Assembly: GCA_963747765.1 (NCBI GenBank)
Contig: CAVVGH010000008.1
Location: 62,001-126,000 of the forward strand
Direction of reading: 5' to 3'
Source of the DNA: VRUE01 sp963747765
Lineage (GTDB): Bacteria; Actinomycetota; Thermoleophilia; Solirubrobacterales; 70-9
Length of the DNA: 64,000 bases
The notes under the pieces are model-generated. The model was not told the DNA's origin. It searched no databases and saw only the letters and a program-made list of their open reading frames with translations. The translations under genes were made by a program, and so were the position numbers. Every line of letters begins with the position of its first letter. Positions within the stretch are counted from its first letter, which is position 1. Positions 17,844-26,627 of the stretch are shown here, piece after piece.

Positions 17844-19204
17844 ATCTCAGGTCGCGTGGGCATTTCGTCCACCAGCACCAAGGGCGGCGCGGGAAGATCG
17901 AGGTCGTAGGCGGCGATCGGCTCCAGCATGCGCTCGTGGTCGAGGCTCGCGAAGGCCTTCACGACGCGCGGCTCAAACTGGCGGCCGGCGAGCCGCTGGA
18001 TCTCCTCGACCGCCTTCTCGGCCGGCCAGGCGGACTTGTACGGGCGCTCGTGGGTCAGCGCGTCGAAGACGTCCGCCACGGCAACGATCCGGCCACTCAG
18101 CGGTATTTCTTTTTCGCGCAGGCCCTGCGGGTATCCGCGCCCGTTCCAGTGCTCGTGGTGGGTGAGCGCGATCGACTCGGCCATCCGCAGGATCGCGAAC
18201 CTGGGATTGGCGAGGATCCTGGCGCCAATCAGCGTGTGTTCCTGCATCTGCCGGTGCTCGGCCGGGGTGAGCCCGCCCAGCTTGAAGAGGATCGCGTCCG
18301 GGATGCCGACCTTGCCGATGTCGTGCAGCGGCGCGGCCTGGCGGACCAGCGCGACGATCTCCGCGGGAAGCCCAAGTTGGAGCGCGACCAGCGCCGCGTT
18401 GCGACCGACCCGTTCGGTGTGCTCGTGCGTGGCGTCGTCGCGGTACTCGGCTGCGAGCGCCAACCGCTGCAGCGTCTCGAGCCGCGACTCCTCCAGGGCC
18501 ATCGTGCGCTTCCGGACCATCACCTCAAGCCTTGTGGCCTGGTTGTCGAGCGCTTCCTCGGCTTCCTTTTGCGCCGTGATGTCGCGCGCCGCCGCGTAGA
18601 AGCGGCGCTCGGCGGCCACCACGCGGGTGTTCCATTCGAGCCAGCGGTAGGAGCCGTCCGCCGTCCGGTAGCGATTGCGGAACTGGTGAGTCTCGGGTTG
18701 CTCGCCAATGAGCCGGCCGGTCTCGCCCTGCGTGTCGGCGCGTTCATCGGGATGGACGAACTCGGCGAACGGTCGCGAGACCAGCTCCTCCCTGGTGAAG
18801 CCGAGCGTTTCCTCCCAGGCGGGGTTCACCCACTCGAAGTAGCCATCGAAGTTCGCGGTGCAGAGCAGGTCGCGTGAGAGATCGAAGTAGCGCCTGCTGC
18901 GTCTCGCGAGCCTCTCACGCGCGGCGACGAAGTGGATCAGAGCCCCGCCGAGGACCAGCAGGACGAAGGCCTGGACCGCCACGCTCTCTGGGCCGAGGAC
19001 GGTTGACAACTTGGCCCAATCCAGCACGGCGAGGAACAGCGCGGCGACGAACAGCGCGGCGATCGCAAGGAGCGCGCCGCGCGGCAGGCCCCGCCGCCGC
19101 CACGCGCGGGCTGTTGCGAGTGCGAGCTCGAGTCTGCGCCACGCGGCGCTCCGCATGCCTTCGGTATCGGCAGCTTCGGTCAGGGTCCTTAGAGTCGATC
19201 CCAA
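17831..19204 (-). CDS. PAS / HD-GYP cyclic-di-GMP phosphodiesterase
   Basis: 457 residues. Two transmembrane helices near the N-terminus (about 45-65 and 75-93), a PAS domain with PAC motif (about 105-225; FEWVNPAWEETLGFTREEL), a linker coiled coil (about 225-250), then an HD-GYP domain with LHDIGKVGIPDAI, the HHEHWNGRGYPQGL signature and VADVFDALTHERPYKSAW. HD-GYP enzymes hydrolyse c-di-GMP. It is therefore a membrane sensor that could lower c-di-GMP, the ligand expected for the riboswitch at 62715-62796. Confidence 0.92.
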   Translation of the reverse strand: MGSTLRTLTEAADTEGMRSAAWRRLELALATARAWRRRGLPRGALLAIAALFVAALFLAVLDWAKLSTVLGPESVAVQAFVLLVLGGALIHFVAARERLARRSRRYFDLSRDLLCTANFDGYFEWVNPAWEETLGFTREELVSRPFAEFVHPDERADTQGETGRLIGEQPETHQFRNRYRTADGSYRWLEWNTRVVAAERRFYAAARDITAQKEAEEALDNQATRLEVMVRKRTMALEESRLETLQRLALAAEYRDDATHEHTERVGRNAALVALQLGLPAEIVALVRQAAPLHDIGKVGIPDAILFKLGGLTPAEHRQMQEHTLIGARILANPRFAILRMAESIALTHHEHWNGRGYPQGLREKEIPLSGRIVAVADVFDALTHERPYKSAWPAEKAVEEIQRLAGRQFEPRVVKAFASLDHERMLEPIAAYDLDLPAPPLVLVDEMPTRPEISRR

Positions 19205-19220
19205 GACCCGCCTGGGGCGG

Positions 19221-21662
19221 TCAGCCGGAGCTGGACTCGACCGGCGCCTCGAGGCGTTCGATCTGCGGCAGTCGCCACAGCGCGCTGGCGATCGTCAGCC
19301 CGACCGCGGCGCAGAGCAGCGCCAGGAACCACTGGCTGGCGCCGAGCAGGGCCATGTCGAAGAAGGCGCGCAGGGGGCCAATGGCGAGGATCCCGGCAAA
19401 GAGCGACCCGAGCCCGGCGACGAGGGCCAACATGTAGCTCTGGATCGCGATGTGCTCGCGCCCCGGGCCGCGCTCCAGCAGCAGCACGAAGGACAGCCCG
19501 AGCACGATCAGCGTCGTCGTCGCCGCGGTGCGGCCGGCTTCCAGCGAGCCCCCGAAGACCGTGTCGACGAGGAAGAAGGAGAGGATCGAGCCGAGCGCCG
19601 TCGCCAGCCCGGCGGGCACCGCGAAGGCGGCCAGCGCCCGCAGCAGCCGGCCGCGGTAGAGCGGCCCGTCGGAGGGCGCGAGGGCCAGCACGAAGGAGGG
19701 GATGCCGATCGTCAGGAAGGCGGCCAGCGTCAGGTGGCGGGGCAGGAAGGGGAAGGCGAAGCCCGGTACCGCGACCAGCAGGATCAGCGCCGCCGCGTAA
19801 ACGGTCTTGGTCAGGTACAGGCGGCCGAGCCGGTGGATGTTCCGCGCGATCCGACGGCCCTCGGCGACCGCTTCGGGCAGCCGCGCGAACTGGTCCTCGA
19901 GCAGCACCACATCAGCGATCCCCTTCGTCACCTGCGCGCCCGATCCCATCGCCACCGCGAGCCGGGCCTGCTTCAGGGCCGGCACGTCGTTGACCCCATC
20001 GCCGATCATCGCCGTGTAGCGCCCCGAGGCGCGCAGCGCCTCGACCAGCGCCTTCTTTTGCTCGGGGGCGATCCGGCAGAAGATCGTGTTGCGCAGCGCC
20101 GCCTCGGCCAGCCGCGCGGGGTCCTCGGGCAGCTCGGAGCCTTCGATTACCCCCGCGTCGGCCGACACGCCGACCGCATAGGCGACCGCCGTCACGGTTG
20201 CCCGCGCGTCGCCCGAGATCAGCTTCAGGTCGACGTTCTCGGAGCGGATGAAGTCGATCGTCTCGGCGGCGTCGGGGCGCAGCGTCTCCTCCAGGACCAC
20301 GATCGCCAGCGGCGCCAGTCGCGGCGGCGGCGCCGCGGACGGCTCCTCCGGCAGCCCGTCGCTCGATTCGCCGAAGGCGACGACGCGCCGCCCGGCAGCG
20401 GTTTCCTGCTCCAGCTTGCGGGCGAGCCCCGGGGGCAGGACCAGCGCCCCGACCTTCTCCAGCACGTCGGGAGCCCCCAGCACGTAGCTCGTGCGGCCGA
20501 TCCGCAGCCCACTCCACTTCCACGCCGAGGAGAAGGGCACCTCCGCACCAACCCTGCCGGCCTTTCCGGGGAAGCGCTCCGCGATCGTCTCCAGCGTCCG
20601 GTTGCGATCCCCGGCGCTCGCCGCGAAGCGCGCCAGCGCCGCGTGGGCCGCCTCCTCGTCGACTCCGTCGGCAACCTCGACGCCCAGCAGTCGCAGCTTG
20701 CCGTCGGTCAGCGTGCCCGTCTTGTCGACGCAGATGGTGTCGACCGCGGCCAGGCTCTCGGTGGCGCTCATCTGCTGGACGAGCGTGGCCCGGCGAGCGA
20801 GCCGCACCACCGCCACCGCGAAGGTGACGCTCATCAGCAGCACGAGCCCCTCGGGGATCAGCGTCACCAGGCCGGCCGTCGCCGTCTGCGCGGCCTCGAC
20901 CAGGTTGGTGCTGCGCAGCTGGAAGGTGAGCAGGAGCATCGCGGCCAGCGGCACCATCACGTAGGTGCAGGCGACGATCACCCTGTTCACCTCTCCCTGC
21001 AGCGGGGAGGGGGGGTGGCGGAAGGTCTTCGCCTCGCCCGCGAGCCGCCCCGCGTAGCTCTCCTCGCGCACCGCGTCGACCCGGCAGTAGCCCGAGCCGG
21101 AGATGCAGTAGGAGCCCGACAGCGCCCGCTCGCCGAGGTCCTTGCGCACGCCGTCGGCCTCGCCGGTCAGCATCGACTCGTCGAGCGTCATCCCCCGGCT
21201 GCGGATCACCTCGCCGTCGGCTACCAGCTGGTCGCCCGGCTCCACCTTGACGACGTCGCCGGGCACGACCTGCTCGGCGAGCAGGCTGCGGAGCTCGCCG
21301 TCGCGCATCACACGCGCGTGGGGCGCCACCAGCACCGCCAGCTCGTCCAGCGTTCGCTTCGCCTTCAGCTCCTGGCGGATCCCGATGTAGGAGTTGACGA
21401 TTGCGATCAGCCCGAAGACGGCGTCGGCGAACAGCCCCAGCGAGAGGATCAGCACGAAGAAGACACCGATGATCGCGTTGAACAGCGTGAAGACGTTGCC
21501 GGCGACGATGCTGGACACCGAGCGCGAGGAGGTCTCGGGCGGCGGGCCCAGCTTGCGCAGGCGGGTCGCGGCCTGCGCGCTGGACAGGCCCTGCTTCAGA
21601 GCTGCGTCGGTCATCTCGGCCGTTGCCGTCACCGCGCTTGCCACCGTTCGCCTCTCGCGCAT
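19221..21662 (-). CDS. P-type cation-transporting ATPase (CtpE-like)
   Basis: 813 residues. Signature motifs: TGEADG in the actuator domain, the PEGL motif in TM4 (VTLIPEGLVLLM), the phosphorylation site DKTGTLTDGKL, KMSGDAR-type LISGDARATV and the hinge GDGVNDVPALK. There is no N-terminal heavy-metal domain and no CPx motif, so a P2/P3-like cation pump is expected; the overall layout resembles mycobacterial CtpE, a calcium exporter. Ion specificity is inference. It lies just upstream of the HD-GYP gene on the same strand, 16 bp apart. Confidence 0.88.
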   Translation of the reverse strand: MRERRTVASAVTATAEMTDAALKQGLSSAQAATRLRKLGPPPETSSRSVSSIVAGNVFTLFNAIIGVFFVLILSLGLFADAVFGLIAIVNSYIGIRQELKAKRTLDELAVLVAPHARVMRDGELRSLLAEQVVPGDVVKVEPGDQLVADGEVIRSRGMTLDESMLTGEADGVRKDLGERALSGSYCISGSGYCRVDAVREESYAGRLAGEAKTFRHPPSPLQGEVNRVIVACTYVMVPLAAMLLLTFQLRSTNLVEAAQTATAGLVTLIPEGLVLLMSVTFAVAVVRLARRATLVQQMSATESLAAVDTICVDKTGTLTDGKLRLLGVEVADGVDEEAAHAALARFAASAGDRNRTLETIAERFPGKAGRVGAEVPFSSAWKWSGLRIGRTSYVLGAPDVLEKVGALVLPPGLARKLEQETAAGRRVVAFGESSDGLPEEPSAAPPPRLAPLAIVVLEETLRPDAAETIDFIRSENVDLKLISGDARATVTAVAYAVGVSADAGVIEGSELPEDPARLAEAALRNTIFCRIAPEQKKALVEALRASGRYTAMIGDGVNDVPALKQARLAVAMGSGAQVTKGIADVVLLEDQFARLPEAVAEGRRIARNIHRLGRLYLTKTVYAAALILLVAVPGFAFPFLPRHLTLAAFLTIGIPSFVLALAPSDGPLYRGRLLRALAAFAVPAGLATALGSILSFFLVDTVFGGSLEAGRTAATTTLIVLGLSFVLLLERGPGREHIAIQSYMLALVAGLGSLFAGILAIGPLRAFFDMALLGASQWFLALLCAAVGLTIASALWRLPQIERLEAPVESSSG

Positions 21663-21701
21663 TTCTCGCTCATGCCCCTATTCAACTAGGGTGCGACCCG
21701 G

Positions 21702-22751
21702 ATGCCGGACTTGAAGCTTGGACTCAACCTCGGCTACTGGGGGATTGGCCCGTCTGGGGAGGACGCGGTCGAGATCGTGCAGGCCGCCGAGCGCGCCGGC
21801 TTCGAGTCCGTCTGGGCGGCCGAGTCCTACGGCTCCGACGTGGTCAGCGTGCTCGCCTGGCTCGTCCCGCAGACCAAGACGATCAACCTCGGCGCTGCGA
21901 TCATGCAGGTCCCGGCCCGCCCGCCCGCGGCCGCCGCGATGGCCGGCGCGACGATCGACAAGCTTTCGGGTGGCCGCTTCCTGTTCGGCTTTGGTCCCTC
22001 CGGCCCGCAGGTCTCCGAAGGCTGGTACGGCGTTCCCTATGCCAAGCCCTGGGGCCGCACCCGCGAGTACATCGAAGTGGTGCGCGAGATCGTCGCCCGC
22101 GAGAGCAAGCTCGACCACCAGGGCAACCACTACACCCTGCCGCTGCCCGATGGGGAGGGCAAGCCGCTGAAGCTCAACTTCCACCCCGAGCGCTCCAGGA
22201 TCCCCGTCTTCGTTGGCGCGATCGGGCGCAAATCCGTCGAGATGGCAGCCGAGATCTGCGACGGCTGGATTCCGATCTTCTTCAGCGTCGACGCCTTCGA
22301 GGAGACCTGGGGCGAGCACCTCGAGGCGGGCTTCGAGAAGGGCGCCCGCAGCCGCGCCGACCTGGAGGTCTCCCCGTCGCTGCAGGTGGCGATCGACGGC
22401 GACCAGGAGGCGGCGAAGAGCGTCGTCAAGGCCGGTCTCGTCCTCTACTTCGGCGGCATGGGCAGCCGCAAGACGAACTTCTACGTCGACCTCGCCCACC
22501 GCTTTGGCTTCGGTGAGGTGGCCGACGACGTGCAGCGTCGCTTCCAAGACGGCGACCGCGGCGGCGCCTTCGAGGCCGTGCCGGACGAGATCGTCGAAGC
22601 GACCTCCCTGGTCGGAACGGAGGCCGAGGTGGCGGAGCGGATCGAGCGCTTCCGCGGTGCCGGCATCGACCGCCTCATCGTTTCGCCGGTCCACGTCGAC
22701 CGCGCCGAGCAGCTCCACACCATCGAGCGGCTCGCCGCGCTCGCCGCGTAG
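21702..22751 (+). CDS. LLM-class F420-dependent oxidoreductase
   Basis: 349 residues with the luciferase-like TIM barrel: LGLNLGYWG at the N-terminus, AERAGFESVWAAESYGSD, GAAIMQVPARPPAAAAM, LSGGRFLFGFGPSGPQVSEGWYG in two blocks, and PVFVGAIGRKSVEMAAEICDGW. The pattern GPSGPQV is typical of actinobacterial F420 members rather than FMN luciferases. Physiological substrate unknown. Divergent from the P-type ATPase with 39 bp between starts. Confidence 0.9.
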   Translation: MPDLKLGLNLGYWGIGPSGEDAVEIVQAAERAGFESVWAAESYGSDVVSVLAWLVPQTKTINLGAAIMQVPARPPAAAAMAGATIDKLSGGRFLFGFGPSGPQVSEGWYGVPYAKPWGRTREYIEVVREIVARESKLDHQGNHYTLPLPDGEGKPLKLNFHPERSRIPVFVGAIGRKSVEMAAEICDGWIPIFFSVDAFEETWGEHLEAGFEKGARSRADLEVSPSLQVAIDGDQEAAKSVVKAGLVLYFGGMGSRKTNFYVDLAHRFGFGEVADDVQRRFQDGDRGGAFEAVPDEIVEATSLVGTEAEVAERIERFRGAGIDRLIVSPVHVDRAEQLHTIERLAALAA

Positions 22752-22789
22752 CGCATATCCCTCACCCGGGGCGCCCCTTCGCCCAAGGA

Positions 22790-23225
22790 CGCCCCCTCAC
22801 CCGGGGCGCCCCCTCGCACGAGGTGTTCGAAGGTCCGTGGGACCCGAAACGAACCCCTCGTTGCGTGATTCTCGAAATTCCCGGATGAGGTGGTCGAAAT
22901 GGGTCTGGTGGAACCGAAACGAACCGCTCGTCGATTGATGATGAGACAAACAGCCCTCCCCTGTTTGCCCTCCTCACCTGCAAGTAGGAGGGCAAACAGG
23001 GGAGAGGCTGGTAGGGGCCCCAGGCGGTCAGGAGCTGGGGGCATCGTTCCGCTGGGATGTGGCCAGTGGGGCGGATACGAACTCCGTTCGCTGGATCGAG
23101 ACTCCGTTCGCTCTTTGTGTCGCAGAGCGGTACAAATGACGAACGGAGCGGCTGGAATCTCTCGGGCGAGACTCCGTTCGCTCTTTGTGTCGCAGAGCGG
23201 TACAAATGACGAACGGAGCGGCTGG
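22790..23225 (+). repeat. Composite intergenic repeat, forward copy without clear left end
   Basis: It contains module A twice (near 22839 and 22910, each with CGAAACGAACC), hairpin B at 22956-23004, an orphan half CTCCGTTCG at 23082, and two complete palindromes C at 23102-23148 and 23172-23218, again 70 nt apart and identical over the 47 nt. Before it, CTCACCCGGGGCGCCCC is tandemly repeated (22760-22815). After it, CACCCTCGAGCGGCTCGTCGG-like runs repeat near 23270-23320. No gene is credible between 22752 and 23427. Confidence 0.85.
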
Positions 23226-23427
23226 GGTGGCCTGGGGGAGGCAAATGCACACACTCGCCGAGCAGTTCCACACCCTCGAGCGGCTCGTCGGCCGGCGCTC
23301 CGTCCTCGAGCGGCTCGTCGGGTGCCGATCGAGATCCCCGTTCCCATGCCGATTCGTGACTGCTGAGGGGACGTGAGAGCGTCGCTGGCCCCTCATTGCA
23401 TAGTCTTCCGCGCCGCAACCTGCCCGT

Positions 23428-24546
23428 ATGAAGATCGGAGTTCCGAAAGAGACGGCTGATGGAGAGCGCCGAGTCGCGCTCGTCCCAGACGTTGTTAAGT
23501 CTCTTCGCAAGAACGAGAAGATCGAGGTGCTGGTCGAGTCCGGCGCCGGCGATGCGGCCGGCCATCCTGACTTCCAGTACAGCGAGGCCGGGGCTGAGGT
23601 GACAAGCGCCGACACCGCCTGGGCCGCCGAGACGGTGCTGCGGGTCGCCGTTCCCTCGACCGAGGACATCGGTCGGCTCAGCTCCGGGCAGATCCTGATC
23701 GGCCACCTGGCCCCGTGGACCTCGGCGGAGACCAACCGGGCGCTGGCGCAGGCGGGGGCCACGAGCTTCGCGATGGAGGCCATCCCGCGGATCACCCGCG
23801 CCCAGGCGATGGACGCTCTCTCCTCGCAGGCCGCCGCCGCCGGCTACGCGGCGACCCTGATTGCCGCTCGCGAGTCGGGCCGCTTCTTCGGCATGATGAC
23901 CACCGCCGCCGGCACCGTGCCACCGGCCAAGGTGCTCGTCCTGGGGGCGGGTGTCGCCGGCCTGCAGGCGGTCGCCACCGCGAAGCGCCTCGGCGCGATC
24001 GTCACCGGCTTCGACATCCGCCGCGTCGCCTGGGAGCAGATCGCCTCGCTCGGCGGCCGGCCGCTGGAACTGGACTTCATCCCCGACGCCGAAGGCGAGG
24101 GCGGCTACGCGCGGCCGCTGACCGACGAGGAGAACGCGAAGGTCGTCGAGGCGATCGGCGAGAACGCCGCCAAGCAGGACGTGATCGTCACCACCGCGGC
24201 GATTCCCGGCCGGCCGGCGCCACGGCTGATCACTGCCGGCGCGGTGCGCAACATGCAGCCCGGCTCGGTGATCGTCGACCTGGCCGCCGAGAGCGGCGGC
24301 AACTGCGAGCTGACGCAGGCGGGGGAGACCGTCAACGAGGGCGGCGTCAAGGTGGTCGGTCCGCGCAACCTGCCCAGCGAGATGCCGGCTCCCGCCTCCC
24401 AGCTCTACGCCAAGAACCTGGAGAACCTTCTGGATCTGATGATCACCGAGGAGGGTGAGGTGAGCATCGACTTCGAGGACGAGGTGCTCGCGTCGGCCTG
24501 CATCACCCAGGCCGGCGAGATCCGCAACGAGAGGGCGGCGAAGTAG
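23428..24546 (+). CDS. pntAA: NAD(P) transhydrogenase alpha part 1 (NAD-binding)
   Basis: 372 residues, the soluble NAD(H)-binding subunit (domain I) of the proton-translocating transhydrogenase in three-gene form. It opens with IGVPKETADGERRVALVP, carries QILIGHL, an SSQAAAAGY stretch, the Rossmann motif VLVLGAGVAGLQAVATAKRL and IVDLAAESGGNCELT. Related alanine dehydrogenases share the fold but lack the adjacent pntAB and pntB. It abuts pntAB with no gap. Confidence 0.94.
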   Translation: MKIGVPKETADGERRVALVPDVVKSLRKNEKIEVLVESGAGDAAGHPDFQYSEAGAEVTSADTAWAAETVLRVAVPSTEDIGRLSSGQILIGHLAPWTSAETNRALAQAGATSFAMEAIPRITRAQAMDALSSQAAAAGYAATLIAARESGRFFGMMTTAAGTVPPAKVLVLGAGVAGLQAVATAKRLGAIVTGFDIRRVAWEQIASLGGRPLELDFIPDAEGEGGYARPLTDEENAKVVEAIGENAAKQDVIVTTAAIPGRPAPRLITAGAVRNMQPGSVIVDLAAESGGNCELTQAGETVNEGGVKVVGPRNLPSEMPAPASQLYAKNLENLLDLMITEEGEVSIDFEDEVLASACITQAGEIRNERAAK

Positions 24547-24849
24547 ATGAGCCTCTTCACCGAGATCACGATCTTCGTGCTCGCCATCTTCGTCGGCTTC
24601 GAGGTGATCTCGAAGGTTCCAACCACCCTGCACACGCCGCTGATGTCGCAGACCAACGCGATCCACGGCATCGTCATGCTCGGCGGCCTGATCGTCGTCG
24701 GCTTCGCCAACGACCCGCTCGAGTACATCATCGGCACGATCGCGATCGCCTTCGGCACGATCAACGTCGTCGGCGGCTTCCTGGTCACTGACCGGATGCT
24801 CGGCATGTTCAGCAAAAAGCCGAAACCGAAGGACGGCGACGGCAAATGA
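24547..24849 (+). CDS. pntAB: NAD(P) transhydrogenase alpha part 2 (membrane)
   Basis: 100 residues, three to four hydrophobic helices with TPLMSQTNAIHGIVMLGGL, the conserved domain II helix of split transhydrogenases, and a basic C-terminus. It starts right after the pntAA stop and overlaps pntB by 4 nt (ATGA), so the three genes form one operon. Confidence 0.94.
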   Translation: MSLFTEITIFVLAIFVGFEVISKVPTTLHTPLMSQTNAIHGIVMLGGLIVVGFANDPLEYIIGTIAIAFGTINVVGGFLVTDRMLGMFSKKPKPKDGDGK

Positions 24850-26276
24850 TCGAGGCCGTGCTCAAGCCGGGCGGCGACGCCGCGACGGCGCTCTACATCG
24901 TCGCCTTCTCGCTCTTCATCGTCGGGATCAAACAGGGGACCCATCCGACCACCGCCAAGCGCGGCAACATGATCGCCGCCGGCGGCATGGCGATTGCCGT
25001 CGTCACCACCCTGCTGCTCGACGGGGTCGGCAACTGGGGCCTGATCGCGATCGGCCTCGGGATCGGATCCGCGGTGGGCGTCATCGCCTCGACCCGCGTG
25101 CAGATGACCGCGATGCCACAGATGGTCGCCCTCTACAACGGCGTCGGCGGCGGTGCGGTGGCGCTGATCGCCTGGTCGGAGATCCGCCACGACATCAGCG
25201 AGCTCGGCTCGGGCGCGATCAGCGCGGTCCCCCTCGAAGTCCTGATCCCGATCCTCTTCGCCGCCGTCGTCGGCTCGGTCTCCTTCTGGGGCTCGAACAT
25301 CGCCTTCGCCAAGCTTCAGGACCTGATCCCGACCCGGCCCCTGGCGGTCCCCGGCCAGCAGGTGATCAACGCGCTGCTGCTGCTCGGCATCGTCGCCGCC
25401 TGTGTCGACATCGCGCTCAACAACGGGGATCCCTCGCAGGCCATCTTCATCGGCGTCCTGCTCGCCGCGGCGCTGCTCGGCAACCTGGTGGTGCTGCCGA
25501 TCGGCGGCGCCGACATGCCGGTGGTCATCTCGCTGCTCAACGCCTTCACCGGCCTCTCCGCGGCTGCCGCCGGCTTCGCTCTGCACAACGTCGCGCTGAT
25601 CGTCGCCGGCACCCTGGTCGGCTCCTCGGGAACGATCCTCACGATGGAGATGGCGACGGCCATGAACCGCTCGGTCGGCCACATCCTCTTTGCCGGCTTC
25701 GGCGGGGTGCCCGCGGGCGGCGGCGGCGGCGCCACGGAGGAGCGGCCCCACACCTCGATCGGCGCCCAGGACGCGGCGATCAAGCTCGCCTACGCCGACT
25801 CGGTGGTCATCGTCCCCGGCTACGGCCTCGCCGTCGCCCAGGCCCAGCACGCGATCAAGGAGGTCGCGGACGAGCTGGAGAAGCGGGGCGTCACGGTCTC
25901 CTATGCGATCCATCCCGTGGCCGGCCGCATGCCGGGCCATATGAACGTGCTGCTGGCCGAGGCCGACGTGCCCTATGAGCAGCTGCGGGAGATGGAGGAC
26001 ATCAATCCCGAGATGCCGCGCACCGATGTGGTCGTCGTTGTCGGCGCCAACGACGTGACCAACCCGGCCGCGAAAAACGATCCGGACAGCCCGATCGCCG
26101 GCATGCCGATCATCGAAGTCTCCGAGGCCCAGCAGGTGATCGTGATCAAGCGCTCCCTGAGTCCCGGTTTCGCCGGCATCGACAACGACCTCTTCTACGA
26201 ACCCAACACGTCGATGCTCTTCTCGGACGCCAAACAGGCCGCCGCCGAGATCGCCGCCGAGATCCAGAACCTCTAG
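24846..26276 (+). CDS. pntB: NAD(P) transhydrogenase beta subunit
   Basis: 476 residues: N-terminal membrane domain with about nine helices (including MPQMVALYNGVGGGAVALI and NAFTGLSAAAAGF), then the NADP(H)-binding domain III with VVIVPGYGLAVAQAQHAIKE, YAIHPVAGRMPGHMNVLLAE and the closing IDNDLFYEPNTSMLFSDAK. Together with pntAA and pntAB it couples hydride transfer from NADH to NADP+ to proton re-entry, supplying NADPH. Confidence 0.95.
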   Translation: MIEAVLKPGGDAATALYIVAFSLFIVGIKQGTHPTTAKRGNMIAAGGMAIAVVTTLLLDGVGNWGLIAIGLGIGSAVGVIASTRVQMTAMPQMVALYNGVGGGAVALIAWSEIRHDISELGSGAISAVPLEVLIPILFAAVVGSVSFWGSNIAFAKLQDLIPTRPLAVPGQQVINALLLLGIVAACVDIALNNGDPSQAIFIGVLLAAALLGNLVVLPIGGADMPVVISLLNAFTGLSAAAAGFALHNVALIVAGTLVGSSGTILTMEMATAMNRSVGHILFAGFGGVPAGGGGGATEERPHTSIGAQDAAIKLAYADSVVIVPGYGLAVAQAQHAIKEVADELEKRGVTVSYAIHPVAGRMPGHMNVLLAEADVPYEQLREMEDINPEMPRTDVVVVVGANDVTNPAAKNDPDSPIAGMPIIEVSEAQQVIVIKRSLSPGFAGIDNDLFYEPNTSMLFSDAKQAAAEIAAEIQNL

Positions 26277-26299
26277 CCGGCCCGGGCATCGCTGAGGAC

Positions 26300-26560
26300 C
26301 GACACCGTTCCGTTCCCCTCGTTGGAGGCCGATTGGCCGACACCGTTCCGTTCCCAGGCCGGGCCGCTCAGGGCGGCACGCTCCCACCCCGCTCAGTGGC
26401 ACCGCTCATGGGCGACCATCGGTCCGTCGATCCCTGAACGAGCTGTTCAAACCGGGCCTGGTCGACCCGAAACGAACCCTTCGCCGATCGATGAGAGAAA
26501 CAGCCCTCCCCTGTTTGCCCTCCTCGCCTGCGAGTAGGAGGGCAAACGGGGAGGGGCGGC
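26300..26560 (+). repeat. 19-nt direct repeats and partial composite repeat
   Basis: CCGACACCGTTCCGTTCCC occurs at about 26300 and 26337. From 26436 a partial forward copy of the composite repeat follows: module A (GACCCGAAACGAACCCTTCG near 26463), then hairpin B at 26506-26553, whose right arm has lost one A. No palindrome C follows. The whole gap 26277-26627 has no gene. Confidence 0.8.
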
Positions 26561-26627
26561 GCAGGGGGACCCTGCATAACCGGGGCCAGGGGGGAGAGAT
26601 AGCCGTGCGCCCGCGCTTGACCACCCA

